Below, one piece after another: positions 1-6,345 of a stretch of 9,215 nucleotides of DNA; position 1 is the first letter of the stretch; each line of letters starts with the position of its first letter. The notes beneath the pieces were generated by a model, which was given only the letters and a program-made list of their open reading frames with translations, was not told the origin of the DNA and did not search any database. The DNA is taken from the NCBI GenBank assembly GCA_023230585.1, contig JALNXB010000068.1:1-9215 (forward strand), given 5' to 3'. The translations under genes and the position numbers were made by a program. This stretch comes from a bacterium. GTDB lineage: Bacteria > Ratteibacteria > UBA8468 > B48-G9 > JAFGKM01.

Positions 1-1
1 A

Positions 2-1513
2 CAAGAGAAGTTTCTTGAAAAGGCAGCGCTTATAGCAGATAAGAAGTTGCAACAAAAACAGATTAAACAAGCAGGTCTTGATAAGAAGAAAGAATTAGCA
101 GATTTACGTCTAAAGAGAAGAGAGGCAACTCGTCGTATAGATTCTGAACAGGCTTTAAAGCAGAAAGAAGCACTTCTTGCTGAGAAAAAACGAGCAAAAG
201 AAGAAGAGTTGCGCCAGAAACAAGAACTTATCCTAAAAGAGAAAGAAGCCAAACAGGTAAAACTGGATGAAACCCGTGAACAGAAAGAAGAAGTTAAGCA
301 ACAAGAAATATTAGAACTTGCGGATAAAGAAGTTCTCAAACAAAAAGAAGAAAAACTCTCTGTTGTTTATAAAAAGGGTGAGATTTTCTCTAAAAATCTT
401 CTTGCAAAACGAGAAGGAGAGAGAAGAAGGTTATTAAGTAGGCTTTTAAATGATAAAGAAGTTTATAGAAAAAGGGTTGCATCTCCTGACACAAAAATAG
501 AGATTGAAAAACCTTCAAAGAAGCCAGTCACAAAATTGCCTGTTTCTGCTGTTAGTAAAGAAAAACAGAAAGAAGTAAATATTAGGCTTGCTGAGTTGCA
601 GAAAGAATCTGCAAAAATAAGTAGAGCATCTCTATTATTGACGAAAGAATCTGTGTTGGCTTTGAGAAAATTTATACCAACTTTAAGAAAAAAGAAGAAA
701 GAGATTCTTTCAAAACAAGCACTTGCAAAAACTCGACCGGTTGCAGAACTTAGAAAAGAACCGTTCCAACTGGTGCCTTTCGTAAGAAAAAATGCTTTTA
801 AAATAGTTTTTGTTCTACTATTAATTGTATGGCTACTTGAAATGTTTCTATTTTCTCGTGGAGCAAGGGATGCAACAGCAAGATTAAAATTTATTACAGG
901 AGAAGAACCGTATCAACAGAAGAGATTAACTAAACAGCGTTTTGATAAAAGTATGGATGAAGAAACTGCTTTAGTTGAGCAGATTTTTGTAGCGGGAGAA
1001 AAAATTGATATTGAAGGTAAACGAGACCCCTTTTCTCCGGGTAGATTGACTATGGAGGTTCTTGAAAGGCCCACTCTTACAAACATAGTTTTAGCTTCTA
1101 AACCAGAAGTAATTTCAATTTTACGAGCTCCTAAAACAGTAAGCATTCTTAGAGAAGAAAAACCTATAGAACCGCCGAAGAGTGTTGATTTACCTAAAAC
1201 AGAACCACCTAAAATTACTCCTGTTAGCGTTGCCAAACTTTCTGAGGTACCTCAACCATTAAAAACAACGCCACTTGAAAAAGTATCTGCACCTAAGGTT
1301 ACACCTCTTATTGTCCCAGAGATGCGTTGTGATTTAATATTTAGAGGAAAAATGTTATTCGAAGGTGTTGAATATCTTTTCATAGAAGGAAGACAAAAGA
1401 CTTACAGGGTAACGGTTGGAGATATTGTGGAAGGTTTTAGGATATTAAGGAAAGAGAAAGATAGGCTTTATCTATCTAAAGATGGAATCTCTTATGAAAT
1501 AAAAATAGACTAA
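2..1513 (+). CDS. GspC/PilP-like inner-membrane protein with long charged cytoplasmic helix (5'-partial)
   Basis: The frame is open to the left edge of the window, so the gene is truncated. The TTG at 47 is probably an internal Leu codon, because the same Lys/Glu/Gln-rich composition continues upstream of it. Counting from the codon at base 2, 503 residues are visible. Residues 1 to about 255 are almost entirely Lys, Glu, Gln, Arg, Leu and Ala and look like a long alpha-helix or coiled coil. Residues about 266-285 form one hydrophobic span (core IVFVLLLIVWLLEMFLF). An RDPF motif follows at 341-344, of the kind seen in PilP and similar proteins. Next comes a Pro/Lys/Thr-rich linker (about 385-435), then a C-terminal beta-rich domain (442-503) with the pattern FRGKMLFEG...YRVTVGDIVEGFRI...LYLSKDG that resembles the GspC homology region. 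In that family the domain binds the N0 domain of the secretin, and a secretin gene follows directly, which agrees. Inferred topology is cytoplasmic N-terminus and periplasmic C-terminus. The C-terminal assignment is fairly sure; the role of the helical arm is unknown. Confidence 0.75.
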   Translation, partial: QEKFLEKAALIADKKLQQKQIKQAGLDKKKELADLRLKRREATRRIDSEQALKQKEALLAEKKRAKEEELRQKQELILKEKEAKQVKLDETREQKEEVKQQEILELADKEVLKQKEEKLSVVYKKGEIFSKNLLAKREGERRRLLSRLLNDKEVYRKRVASPDTKIEIEKPSKKPVTKLPVSAVSKEKQKEVNIRLAELQKESAKISRASLLLTKESVLALRKFIPTLRKKKKEILSKQALAKTRPVAELRKEPFQLVPFVRKNAFKIVFVLLLIVWLLEMFLFSRGARDATARLKFITGEEPYQQKRLTKQRFDKSMDEETALVEQIFVAGEKIDIEGKRDPFSPGRLTMEVLERPTLTNIVLASKPEVISILRAPKTVSILREEKPIEPPKSVDLPKTEPPKITPVSVAKLSEVPQPLKTTPLEKVSAPKVTPLIVPEMRCDLIFRGKMLFEGVEYLFIEGRQKTYRVTVGDIVEGFRILRKEKDRLYLSKDGISYEIKID

Positions 1514-1588
1514 ATAGGGTAATATAATTTGCGTACATTGTTACTTGATTTTTTATACAATAAGAAGTAGAATAAGGGAAGGAGGAAA

Positions 1589-3466
1589 ATGAAACGTTTA
1601 ATACATCTTTTTTTAGTATCATTGATAGCCTGTGTGTTTTTGGTGGGTTCTATTGGTGTTTTTGCACAAGAAAAAGTAGATCTTGATAGTCTCTTTATGC
1701 AAGGAGTTAATAGGTACTATGAGAAAGATTATGCAGAGGCTTTAAGTATTTTTAAAGGGATTCAAGGGATAAATCCTTCTTTTCGAACATCTCAGGTGCG
1801 TAGGTATATACGGGTTTCTGAGACCAGATTAGGAAAACTTGGGGTTAAAGAGCAATTTATCAAGGGAGTACATTCCGAAAAAGAGATTGAGGTTTCTACT
1901 GAAGGCGAGTTTGAAGCGTTAGCTTCATCAGCTCAAAAAGTTCTTCTTGATATATATAGATACTTTCAAGAAATGGAAGAGAAATACCTTGTATCTCAAT
2001 TTGATATGTTGGAACCCAAGTCAACAGCAAATTTAGCTAAAGACGCTTATGAAAGAAACCAGTTTACAGAAGCTATAAGGTTGGCTAATAAATCAAGATT
2101 ACAGTTAGATTCTATTATTGAAAATAAGATAACTTTTGAAAAACCTGTTCTTGGAGCGGTTGGAAACACTCCGATAACATTAAATTTGACAGATGCGGAC
2201 TTAGAGCAAACATTAAAACTTATATATGACCTAACAGGTGCAAATATTATTTTAAGCAAAGGTATATCAGGGAGAGTAACAATTAATGTAAAAGATATAC
2301 CTTTACAGAAGGTTCTTGATCTGATATGTGAAGCAAATAGTTTGAAATATATTCAAGAGGAACAGATTGTTAAAATAATGACCGACGCTGAATATAGAGC
2401 ACGAGTTAAATCGATGAAAGATCAGAATCGAAGTGCGTTTAAAGTTTTTTATGGTGATGCTTCTTCTATAACAAAAGCTTTAAAAGAAACATTCAAACAA
2501 GAGACAATAGTGTACGACCCAAGAACTAATTCTATCATAGTTGATGCAAGAACCGAGCAACTTACACAACAAATCCAAGAGGTTATTTCAGCGCTTGATA
2601 CTCCTGTTTCTCAGGTACTACTTGAAGCTAAAATAGTTGAAATAGCAACATCGAGAGAAAGTTTACTTGGCGTAGATTGGTTGATAGCTTCACGTATGAT
2701 AGATAAAATAAATACAACTATAACTGGGCCAAGGTTTGGGGAAACACCAAACTTTACACCCGGTCTTACCAGCAGTTTACCGGGTGGGTTTAGTTTTGGT
2801 GTAACCAATAGTGATGTAAATATTCTTCTTAAAGCCCTTGCTTCTCAAGGCGAAGTTAAACTTTTACAATCCCCTAAAATAATGACTTTAAACGGAACAA
2901 CAGCCCTCATAAGGGTTGTACAGAATTATCCTTACATAATACCCGAATTTAGGGAAAACTATAACCCTAGTACTGGAGCGCTAACTGGTACAACCCAAAC
3001 AGTAACTGTCCATGAGGAAGAGGTTGGGACCGAATTTGAAGTTACTCCTATTATACAAAGAAATAGAAATGTCTTTTTAACTTTAAATATAATTGATTCA
3101 AGACTTGTTGAGATAAAACAGTTGAGCGCTATTGCTGCTGGGCTTAGATATGAAACTCAGCAACCAATAATATCAACCAGAGAGACAACTCAAAATGTAA
3201 CTCTCTTTGATGGACAAACCCTTGTTATAGGAGGGATGATACAACAGAGAGATGAAAAACTTGAAAGTGGAATACCTTTTTTAAGAAAGGTCCCTATTTT
3301 AAAATATTTGGTAAGTAAACCAGAATATAGGAAAACATCGAGCGAGTTGTTACTTTTCTTAACACCTTATGTAATAACAACCTTTAAAGAAGCAGAAGAT
3401 TTGAGTGCACCCGATGAAAAGAAGCTTAATTATGAAATTAAGCCGGGTCTACTTGAAAAGTTTTAA
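1589..3466 (+). CDS. Secretin with TPR-like N-terminal extension (GspD/PilQ family, divergent)
   Basis: This 625-residue protein should form an outer-membrane channel. The ATG is preceded by AAGGAGG (1579-1585), and residues 1-26 are a signal peptide (basic MKR, hydrophobic core, probable cut near VFA-Q). Residues 32-65 (FMQGVNRYYEKDYAEAL) and about 145-175 (AKDAYERNQFTEAIRLA) look like TPR units separated by helical sequence. Residues 194-265 match the STN/N0 fold (ITLNLTDADLEQTLKLI, then GRVTINVKDIPLQKVLDLI). Residues 283-338 are one secretin N1-type domain (DPRTNSIIVDA). Residues 342-597 are the secretin core, with LLEAKIVEI, QGEVKLLQSPKIMTLNG, VGTEFEVTPII, LFDGQTLVIGGMI and the closing SSELLLFLTPYVITT. 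It differs from the second secretin of this locus in having only one N1-type domain, in the TPR-like extension, and in lacking the usual FLGDIP motif, which reads FLRKVPILKYL. The secretin call is certain; which machine it serves is not. Confidence 0.92.
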   Translation: MKRLIHLFLVSLIACVFLVGSIGVFAQEKVDLDSLFMQGVNRYYEKDYAEALSIFKGIQGINPSFRTSQVRRYIRVSETRLGKLGVKEQFIKGVHSEKEIEVSTEGEFEALASSAQKVLLDIYRYFQEMEEKYLVSQFDMLEPKSTANLAKDAYERNQFTEAIRLANKSRLQLDSIIENKITFEKPVLGAVGNTPITLNLTDADLEQTLKLIYDLTGANIILSKGISGRVTINVKDIPLQKVLDLICEANSLKYIQEEQIVKIMTDAEYRARVKSMKDQNRSAFKVFYGDASSITKALKETFKQETIVYDPRTNSIIVDARTEQLTQQIQEVISALDTPVSQVLLEAKIVEIATSRESLLGVDWLIASRMIDKINTTITGPRFGETPNFTPGLTSSLPGGFSFGVTNSDVNILLKALASQGEVKLLQSPKIMTLNGTTALIRVVQNYPYIIPEFRENYNPSTGALTGTTQTVTVHEEEVGTEFEVTPIIQRNRNVFLTLNIIDSRLVEIKQLSAIAAGLRYETQQPIISTRETTQNVTLFDGQTLVIGGMIQQRDEKLESGIPFLRKVPILKYLVSKPEYRKTSSELLLFLTPYVITTFKEAEDLSAPDEKKLNYEIKPGLLEKF

Positions 3467-3468
3467 TA

Positions 3469-3497
3469 CTTACAATGAAGCAAAAATTGGGTATAAT
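3469..3497 (+). promoter_or_regulatory. Candidate sigma70-type promoter upstream of the serine/HEAT gene
   Basis: CTTACA (3469-3474; 4 of 6 matches to TTGACA) and a perfect TATAAT (3492-3497) are separated by 17 bases, directly after the stop codon of the first secretin. A transcript starting here would have a leader of about 125 bases before the next gene. The -10 box lies just inside the left arm of an inverted repeat (AAATTGG 3484-3490, CCAATTT 3511-3517). AT-rich DNA produces such matches by chance, so this is a candidate only. Confidence 0.3.
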
Positions 3498-3591
3498 AAT
3501 ATTAGAGAAACCAATTTAATATAAACTTTTGTGAATACTGTATATTTTTAAAAAAGTAAAGAAAGTTTCTAATATTTGCAAAATTGGCTCG

Positions 3592-3618
3592 CTAAATAGT
3601 TTATAATTGACTATTTAG
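3592..3618. promoter_or_regulatory. 9-bp inverted repeat around TATAAT, next to the ribosome binding site
   Basis: CTAAATAGT (3592-3600) and ACTATTTAG (3610-3618) are perfect inverted copies separated by nine bases that contain TATAAT (3602-3607). As DNA this has the form of an operator over a -10 box, with a poor possible -35 (TTGCAA, 3576-3581, 20-base spacing). As RNA, if transcribed from upstream, it would form a 9-bp hairpin whose 3' arm touches the Shine-Dalgarno sequence. The repeat is visible directly; its function is inference. Confidence 0.45.
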
Positions 3619-3619
3619 G

Positions 3620-3627
3620 GGAGGTGA
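3620..3627 (+). promoter_or_regulatory. Strong Shine-Dalgarno sequence that sets the start of the serine/HEAT gene
   Basis: GGAGGTGA matches the anti-Shine-Dalgarno end of 16S rRNA over eight bases. Its core, GGAGG at 3620-3624, lies five bases before the ATG at 3630. The in-frame GTG at 3624 falls inside this site and so cannot be the start. Confidence 0.75.
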
Positions 3628-3629
3628 AA

Positions 3630-4754
3630 ATGAATAAAAAAAGAATAGTTTGGATTTTAAGTGTAATATTTATGTTTGTTTCTTTGAGTGATAAATTAGG
3701 TGCGCAGACTTCTTCGTCTTCAAGAAGAAGAAGTTCTAGTAGTTCAGGTATTGGTAGTTCTTCCAGTTCTTCATCTTCAGGTACATCAAACGAAAGAGCC
3801 TCAATTGTTACAGATTTGCTTGTGGCTTACGTAATTGGAGGAATGTTACGAAACCCTGACTCTAATGTTAGAAAACAAGCGATACAATCTTTGGCTAAAG
3901 GGTTATCTTCTACAAATACCAGTTCTTCATCTTCAAGTTCTTCTACCAGTACATCAGGGGTGAGAGAAAGGCTTTTTGGTACAGGGTCATCTTCGTCTTC
4001 TTCCTCGTCCTCTTCCTCAGATTCTTCAAGCGGTTTAGGGCCAATGATATATATTCCCGATTTGTATGTTTTGTTAGCAGATCCTGACCCAGAGGTGAAA
4101 GACCTTGCCTCAGCTGGGCTTGACCTTATTATGGGCACAGAAGTTACTATTTTAAGGTTAATGAATGACCCAGAACCTTTAATAAGAAATTACGCGACGA
4201 AAATATATGCAACAAGAATTTTTGCTAATGCTCAATCGTCAGGAACTTCAAGATCATCATCAACAACAGAAGGTGAGGGAGATATTTCTGAACTGTTTGC
4301 TTTAAGAACAATGCTTGTAAGACTAAAATATGAGTCTAATGTTGAGGTAAGAAAAACTATAAAAGATGCTATAGAATGGTATATTACTAAAGGTGCTAGC
4401 GATACAAGCGGTGGTAGAGGTGGAAGAGAATCAGATATTTTTTCTGGCATGTTTGGTGTAGACCCAAATGTTTTAAAGTTTTTGGATGACCCAGATCCTG
4501 AACTAAGAAAGAATGCTATACGTGTAGTTTCTTCTGCTGAAACAAACTATGATGTTCTTATTATGTTTATGGAAAGGCTCAAAACTGAAACTGATGATGG
4601 TGTTAGACAAGAGTTACAGACTGCTATAGATAACTTTGTAAGAAGTAGTTTAGATTCACAACGTGGTAGAAGAGGTGACAGGAGAAGTCAGCCTGCTCCA
4701 GCACCAGCAGCGCCTGCAAGAACACCAGAAACTCCCAATTGGACATTGGAATAA
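3630..4754 (+). CDS. Exported serine-tract protein with HEAT-like repeats, function unknown
   Basis: This 374-residue protein starts at the ATG five bases after the Shine-Dalgarno core. Residues 1 to about 25 are a signal peptide (MNKKR, then WILSVIFMFVSLS, probable cut at LGA-Q), so it is exported to the periplasm or beyond. Serine tracts lie at about 28-50, 93-109, 120-134 and 203-211. Between them are helical segments with a recurring DPDPEVR-like signature followed by an Ala-containing helix: 75-88 (NPDSNVRKQAI), 151-164 (DPDPEVKDLA), 180-193 (DPEPLIRNYA), 236-248 (SNVEVRKTI), 287-300 (DPDPELRKNAI) and 321-333 (TDDGVRQEL). This spacing and pattern are typical of HEAT-type repeats, which act as protein-binding scaffolds. 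The C-terminus (from about 344) is Arg-rich, then Pro/Ala-rich. It has no residues suggesting catalysis. Lying between two secretin genes on the same strand, it may be an accessory factor for secretin assembly or a substrate; neither is shown by the sequence. I do not recognise a named family. Confidence 0.8.
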   Translation: MNKKRIVWILSVIFMFVSLSDKLGAQTSSSSRRRSSSSSGIGSSSSSSSSGTSNERASIVTDLLVAYVIGGMLRNPDSNVRKQAIQSLAKGLSSTNTSSSSSSSSTSTSGVRERLFGTGSSSSSSSSSSSDSSSGLGPMIYIPDLYVLLADPDPEVKDLASAGLDLIMGTEVTILRLMNDPEPLIRNYATKIYATRIFANAQSSGTSRSSSTTEGEGDISELFALRTMLVRLKYESNVEVRKTIKDAIEWYITKGASDTSGGRGGRESDIFSGMFGVDPNVLKFLDDPDPELRKNAIRVVSSAETNYDVLIMFMERLKTETDDGVRQELQTAIDNFVRSSLDSQRGRRGDRRSQPAPAPAAPARTPETPNWTLE

Positions 4755-4774
4755 CTCCTTGGTCAAGGCATAAA

Positions 4775-6337
4775 ATGTGGAAATTTAAAAGAATATGGAA
4801 AGAAGTAATCTGTTTTTTCTTCTTCTTTTCAGTCTGCCTTTTTTCGGAAGGTTTTAAAATTAATTTTCCTAACGTTGATATTAGGTCATTTATTAATTCA
4901 ATTGGCGAATACACAAAAGAAAATTATGTAATTGATCCCAATGTAAGGGGTACCATAACAGTCTATTCATACAAATCAATTCCTGCCGAAGATATTGAAT
5001 ATGTTTTTAAAGCCATTCTTAACCTTTACGGTTTTACCTGCATACAAAAAGATACTGTGTCTTTTATAGTCCCAATTGCAGAAGCGAAAACAAGAGCAAT
5101 AACTGTTAATATTGGAGAAGTTCCTTTGGATAAACAGGGTGATTTTATGCTACAGGTTGTTCCTCTAAAACATTACCCAGTAGATACTGTAAGCCAACTT
5201 TTAACACCTTACTTAACAAGAGGTGGGCAGATTACTGTTGATGGTAGAACAAACACTGTTTTTATCTCTGATATTGGTGAAAATATTTCCAGACTGCAAG
5301 ATATTGTTGCTAAAATTGATGTTCCGAGTGCTCCGGGAAAAGAAGAGATGACTATATATCGACTTCAAAATGCAGATGCAGAAGAGGTGGCTAAAGTATT
5401 AACACAGGTTTTATCAAAACAGAGAGCTGTTGTAAGGAGAGGAGAAACGCCTCCTTTACAACCTTCTGTGGTTTCTGCTAAAGCAACAAATTCATTGATT
5501 GTTCACGCTGAACCAGTAGATATACCAGGTATTGAAAAAATCATTAAAGAACTTGATGTTTTGACTAATCAAGTGTTAATAGAAGCAATGGTTATAGAAG
5601 TAAGTTTTGATAAAGCAAAAGAAATGGGAGCAGAACTTACTTGGGCAAACACTTATAAAGATGGTAAGTATACAGGCTCTCTTTCAAGTGAAATGGGAGA
5701 ATTAGCTAACACTGCCTCTGCTTCTGGGTTTCTTGAGATAGGGCTACTCCATAAGAATCTTTCGAAAGGCGCTATTTTACGAATGTTTGAAAAAGATGCC
5801 TATTTTAATATCCTTTCAACACCCCAAATAATGACCACAGACAATTATGAGGCTTCTATAAATGTTAGCGAAAATATACCTTACCTTAAAGAGACTAGGT
5901 TTTTGCAGGATACGTCAGGGTTGACTGGTGATACTATAAGGAGTTATGATTATAAGGATGTTGGTATTATGCTCAAAATTACTCCTCAGATTAGTCAGGA
6001 TAAATATGTTCGTCTTAAAATATCTCAGGAGGTAACAAAAGTCACCGGTTCTATTGACGGTCAACCAACGACAGCAAAAAGGTCTGCTGAGACAAACTTG
6101 ATAGTGCCTAATAATGAAACAATTGTTCTTGGCGGGCTTGTTGGTGAGGATAAGGGGCAATCTGTTCAGAAGGTTCCTTTTTTAGGAGATATACCAATCC
6201 TTGGAAGGTTTTTTAGAAAGGATGAAACTACTTCAGTCAAAACAAACCTACTTATTTTTATTACCCCCCGTATAATGACTACTTTTGAGAAGGCCATAGA
6301 ATTAACTGCTGAAAAACAGAAAATAGTTGGAGAATAA
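4775..6337 (+). CDS. gspD: Type II secretion secretin GspD (short form)
   Basis: This is the outer-membrane secretin of a type II secretion or related system. I place the start at ATG 4775 (520 residues) because it directly begins a signal peptide (MWKFKRIWKE, then a hydrophobic core with five Phe in a row, ending near LFSEG). A weak AAGG lies six bases upstream (4765-4768). An in-frame TTG at 4739 would overlap the previous gene and put a hydrophilic leader ahead of the signal. Domains: N0/STN at about 28-98 (INFPNVDIRSFINSI, DPNVRGTITVYS); N1 at 125-184 (VVPLKHYPVDTVSQLL, DGRTNTVFISD); a second N1-like domain at 191-262 (IYRLQNADAEEVAKVL, AKATNSLIVHA); secretin core at 266-503 (VLIEAMVIEVSF, FNILSTPQIMTTDN, DVGIMLKITPQIS, NETIVLGGLV, VPFLGDIPILGRFF, NLLIFITPRIMTT). 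It has one N-type domain fewer than usual for GspD, which explains its length of 520 against about 650 residues. No lipobox is visible. gspE follows after eight bases. Confidence 0.92.
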   Translation: MWKFKRIWKEVICFFFFFSVCLFSEGFKINFPNVDIRSFINSIGEYTKENYVIDPNVRGTITVYSYKSIPAEDIEYVFKAILNLYGFTCIQKDTVSFIVPIAEAKTRAITVNIGEVPLDKQGDFMLQVVPLKHYPVDTVSQLLTPYLTRGGQITVDGRTNTVFISDIGENISRLQDIVAKIDVPSAPGKEEMTIYRLQNADAEEVAKVLTQVLSKQRAVVRRGETPPLQPSVVSAKATNSLIVHAEPVDIPGIEKIIKELDVLTNQVLIEAMVIEVSFDKAKEMGAELTWANTYKDGKYTGSLSSEMGELANTASASGFLEIGLLHKNLSKGAILRMFEKDAYFNILSTPQIMTTDNYEASINVSENIPYLKETRFLQDTSGLTGDTIRSYDYKDVGIMLKITPQISQDKYVRLKISQEVTKVTGSIDGQPTTAKRSAETNLIVPNNETIVLGGLVGEDKGQSVQKVPFLGDIPILGRFFRKDETTSVKTNLLIFITPRIMTTFEKAIELTAEKQKIVGE

Positions 6338-6345
6338 AAAATAAT

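Noticed and set aside
47..49. TTG as the start of the first gene
   Set aside because: The frame is open upstream to the window edge, the same charged composition continues through it, and no Shine-Dalgarno sequence precedes it. It is treated as an internal Leu codon of a truncated gene.
913..1236. Minus-strand frame of 107 residues inside the GspC/PilP-like gene
   Set aside because: It lies wholly within a well-supported plus-strand gene, in its proline/lysine-rich linker region, and resembles no known protein.
1529..1559. Possible promoter TTGCGT-N19-TATACA before the first secretin
   Set aside because: Both hexamers are imperfect and the 19-base spacing is too long to trust in AT-rich DNA.
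3624..3626. GTG as the start of the serine/HEAT gene
   Set aside because: It lies inside the GGAGGTGA ribosome binding site; the ATG at 3630 is correctly spaced from that site.
3467..3629. Rho-independent terminator after the first secretin
   Set aside because: The inverted repeats in this gap are AT-rich and not followed by a run of T, so none fits an intrinsic terminator.
3827..4138. Minus-strand frame encoding a Glu/Asp-rich protein
   Set aside because: Its acidic run is the reverse-complement reading of the serine codons; there is no ribosome binding site and the plus-strand gene is well supported.
4739..4741. TTG as the start of gspD
   Set aside because: It overlaps the preceding gene and adds a hydrophilic leader before the signal peptide; the ATG at 4775 gives a normal signal peptide.
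4757..4768. CCTTG-GT-CAAGG inverted repeat covering the weak Shine-Dalgarno of gspD
   Set aside because: The arms are only five bases and a two-base loop is too tight for an RNA hairpin; probably chance.
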